Below, piece after piece: positions 6,430 through 8,586 of a DNA stretch of 8,586 nt (position 1 is its first letter; each line of letters starts with the position of its first letter). The translations under genes were made by a program, and so were the position numbers. This DNA comes from Eggerthellaceae bacterium (lineage in GTDB: Bacteria > Actinomycetota > Coriobacteriia > Coriobacteriales > Eggerthellaceae). The stretch covers positions 1 through 8,586 of the forward strand of contig JAFUCW010000410.1 of NCBI GenBank assembly GCA_017459485.1, read 5' to 3'. The notes beneath the pieces were generated by a model that was not told the DNA's origin, ran no database searches, and worked only from the letters and a program-made list of their open reading frames with translations.

Positions 6430-8154
6430 GTGCGTATTCGCGAACAGTTGGAACACGTTTTCCGCACCGCATTCCAAGGTGCTATCGATGACGGAAGCCT
6501 TCCGCTTGACGCGGTTCCCGACTGCGGTTGGGAGCGGCCTCGCGAGGAAGGGCACGGCGACTGGGCCAGCACGGCTGCCATGCGTGCTGCCAAGGCTGCC
6601 AAGATGAACCCGCGCGACATTGCCCAGATCGTCGTTGGCCATCTGCCCAAGGACTCCATTGTGTCATCTGCCGAAATCGCTGGTCCGGGGTTCATCAACG
6701 TTACTCTGAAGAATGCCGCGCTTCAGAGCGTGATCGAAGCCGTCAGGGACGAGCGAGATTCGTATGGCCAGGGCAGGCTCGATAAGCCCTGTAAAGTCAA
6801 CGTCGAATACATTTCCGCCAACCCAACCGGCCCGTTCCATGTGGGCCATGGGCGCTGGGCTGCGCTTGGAGACGCGACGTCGCGTGTCATGCGTCATGCC
6901 GGATACGACGTGTTTGAAGAATTCTATATAAACGACCAAGGCAACCAGATGGATGTCTTTGCCGAATCGGTGGTGGTACGCTACCAGCAGCTCTTGGGCC
7001 AGAATGTGGAGATGCCCGAGCAGTGCTATGCCGGCGCCTACGTGAAAGACATTGCGCAGGCCATCATCGACGAAGATGGCGACAGGTGGCTTGATGCGGA
7101 TGCACGGGAGCGCCTCGTGAGCTTCCGCGAACGTGCCTATGCCTACGAGTCCGCAGAACAGCATCGTATATGCGACGAATTCGGAACGACGTTCGACTGC
7201 TGGTTTTCGGAGCGGACCTTGTACCAGCCTGACGAGAGCGGAAAAAGCTCCATCGACAAGGCGATTGCCGCTATGGACGAAGCGGGCTACCTCTACGAAA
7301 AGGAAGGCGCCCTTTGGTTCCGCAGTACCGATTTCTCCGACGACAAGGACCGTGTTCTGCGCAAGTCGGATGGCAGTTACACCTACTTCATGAGCGACAT
7401 GGACTACCACTACGACAAGATGCAGCGCGGTTTCGACCATCTGATAGACATCTGGGGCGCCGACCATCATGGCTACATCGCTCGATGTCAGGCCATGCTT
7501 TCTGCGTGGGGCTACGACGGCGCTCTTGAGGTGATGCTTGGACAGTTGGTCAATCTTTTTCGCGACGGCAAGCCCGTGCGCATGAGCAAGCGCACGGGAG
7601 AGATGGTCACTTTCGAAGAGCTTCTTGACGAGGTGGGCGTCGATGCCACGCGCTGGATAATGCTTTCTCGCAGCGCCGACCAGATGGTCGACTTCGACAT
7701 AGAGGTCGCAAAAAAGCAAGATGCTACCAATCCGGTTTATTACGTGCAATACGCCCATGCGCGCATTTGCTCCATCCTGCGCAAAGCAGCAGGGGAGAGT
7801 GACCTTACTGCGCATGAATCGGGCGTTCTTGACCCCGAAGGTCTTGTTGACGGAATGCTAGCGGAAGGGACCGACCTGGCGCTTCTTTCCGACGAAAGCG
7901 AGCTTGCCCTTATGCGCTAGATGGATCAGTTCCCTGAACTGGTGGAGCAGGCTGCACGCGACAGGGCGGCGTTCCGTTTCACTCATTACGCGCAGGAGCT
8001 CGCAGGTCTATTCCATGCGTTCTACACCAATTGTCATGTCATTACCGACGACGCTGCACTAACCAAGGCTCGCTTGGCGCTTTGCGACGCTGTTCGCATC
8101 GTTTTGTCCCTATCACTTTCTTTGCTTGGAATTTCCGCTCCCGAGCGGATGTAG
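6430..8154 (+). CDS. argS: Arginyl-tRNA synthetase, interrupted by an in-frame TAG at codon 497
   Basis: This class I synthetase attaches arginine to tRNA-Arg in the cytoplasm. Numbering is from GTG 6430; TTG 6424 would add two residues. An Arg-tRNA synthetase N-terminal (Add-1) region occupies about 1-85. The HIGH motif is SANPTGPFHVGH with HVGH at 137-140, GADHHGY lies at 343-349, and the KMSKS-like motif is RMSKR at 384-388. The C-terminal anticodon-binding domain begins around 430. TAG 7918-7920 is codon 497, followed in the same frame by MDQFPELVEQAARD and the family's typical ending LLGISAPERM, then TAG 8152-8154. The whole frame gives 574 residues, normal for ArgRS. Homologues often have a Lys- or Arg-like residue just before the FPE segment, so Lys AAG to TAG is plausible. 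A product ending at 496 would lack about half of the anticodon-binding domain and should be inactive. ATG 7921 directly follows the TAG, so a separately started C-terminal fragment is conceivable, although no good ribosome binding site is seen. Confidence 0.93.
7918..7920 (+). other. In-frame TAG inside argS
   Basis: The codons read CTT ATG CGC TAG ATG GAT CAG, in the same frame on both sides. Homology to ArgRS continues for 77 codons after it. The base after the stop is A and the next codon is ATG. Together with the argF TAG it makes two amber interruptions within 2 kb. Confidence 0.95.
7925..7943 (+). other. Compact hairpin just 3' of the argS TAG
   Basis: ATCAGTTC (7925-7932) pairs with GAACTGGT (7936-7943) around loop CCT, giving seven Watson-Crick pairs and one T-G wobble. 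It begins four bases after the TAG. The bases also encode the conserved FPEL stretch of ArgRS, so the symmetry may be accidental. Confidence 0.4.
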
Positions 8155-8156
8155 AA

Positions 8157-8164
8157 AAAGGAGA
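8157..8164 (+). promoter_or_regulatory. Ribosome binding site of the YkvA-like gene
   Basis: AAAGGAGA at 8157-8164 is a good Shine-Dalgarno sequence six bases before ATG 8171. It directly follows the argS stop codon. Confidence 0.65.
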
Positions 8165-8170
8165 GTTCTT

Positions 8171-8586
8171 ATGGCAGAAATCAACGAGCAAGAAACCCAA
8201 TCCGTCCTTAACGCGAGCACCGCAAAGGCTGAGAGAATCTTGGGAGACCCTGCGCAAGTGGAAGCTATCCTCGACCAGGTGAAGACTCAGGTGGCAAACC
8301 TGCCCTCTGCTGCGGCTGGAGCGCTTTCCAACATCCCTGTCTTGGCTTCCATGATCAAGGGCTATATCACCCAGGAATACACCAACGTGTCTCCTAAAGT
8401 CGTAGCAAGCGTTCTTGGCGCGTTGCTGTACCTGGTGAAGGGCAAGGACCTGGTCCCTGACAGCATCCCCGTCTTGGGACTCGTAGACGACGTAGCCGTG
8501 ATTGCGCTTGCTATGAAGCTCAACGAACCGGAGATCGAAGAATTCAAACAATGGCAGGCAGGCGCGTCAAACAACGATGCCCCCAA
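8171..8586 (+). CDS. YkvA/DUF1232 family protein (3' end beyond window)
   Basis: The 138 visible codons show no stop before the window ends. Residues about 78-116 carry the DUF1232 core: LLYLVKGKDLVPDSIPVLG at 85-103 followed by LVDDVAVIALAM, matching the family pattern of an aromatic/hydrophobic stretch, D-L-(I/V)-P-D, I-P-V-L-G and D-D. The family is small, has one or two hydrophobic segments and is thought to associate with the membrane; its biochemical role is not established. The first 75 residues are a polar, probably helical N-terminal extension, and the visible C-terminus (QWQAGASNNDAP) looks unstructured. The gene starts 16 bases after the argS stop with its own strong ribosome binding site, so it may be co-transcribed with argF and argS, but nothing links its function to arginine. 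Confidence 0.85.
   Translation, partial: MAEINEQETQSVLNASTAKAERILGDPAQVEAILDQVKTQVANLPSAAAGALSNIPVLASMIKGYITQEYTNVSPKVVASVLGALLYLVKGKDLVPDSIPVLGLVDDVAVIALAMKLNEPEIEEFKQWQAGASNNDAP

Noticed and set aside
6664..7815. 383-codon open frame on the minus strand opposite argS
   Set aside because: No family features; the plus strand carries clear ArgRS motifs throughout.

Overview
This window looks like chromosomal DNA from a moderately high-GC bacterium. G or C is preferred at third codon positions and GTG/TTG starts are used. The protein repertoire fits an actinobacterium, most likely class Coriobacteriia (Eggerthellaceae-like). That placement is an inference from protein style; no marker gene fixes it.

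Layout. 1-478 (minus): the N-terminal part of an ABC-F type ATPase, cut by the window edge. About 485-513: a compact divergent promoter region. 525-4640 (plus): a two-gene ABC exporter-type operon, a MacB/LolD-like ATPase and a 1131-residue FtsX-type permease with a long extracellular coiled coil. 4665-5117: ribonuclease HI. 5130-5205: tRNA-Arg(UCU), with its promoter overlapping the rnhA stop codon. 5206-5413 holds no gene. It contains a 17-nt reverse-complement copy of the tRNA T-arm, a strong intrinsic terminator, GC-rich repeats and a perfect 25-bp repeat of the tRNA 3' end, which looks like an attachment-site scar. 5414-6412: ornithine carbamoyltransferase. 6430-8154: arginyl-tRNA synthetase. 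8171-8586: a YkvA/DUF1232-type protein, cut by the window end.

The most striking observation is that both adjacent arginine genes are interrupted by an in-frame TAG (5945-5947 in argF, 7918-7920 in argS). Their reading frames continue without any shift, and family homology runs straight across each TAG to a normal C-terminus. The first TAG is followed directly by a potential 9-bp stem with a large loop (5947-5995). The second is followed four bases later by a compact 8-pair hairpin (7925-7943). ArgRS is normally essential, so the organism must read through UAG (suppressor tRNA, pyrrolysine or another recoding), assemble a split enzyme, carry another copy, or the sequence is wrong. TAG also ends at least four genes here, so global reassignment of UAG is unlikely; context-dependent or partial readthrough fits better. 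No pyl genes or amber tRNA are present in this window.

The neighbouring tRNA-Arg, OTC and ArgRS genes form an arginine-centred cluster. OTC makes citrulline from ornithine and carbamoyl phosphate (or the reverse, in the deiminase pathway), and ArgRS charges tRNA-Arg. Whether the UAGs regulate this cluster or are decay is the main question the window raises.
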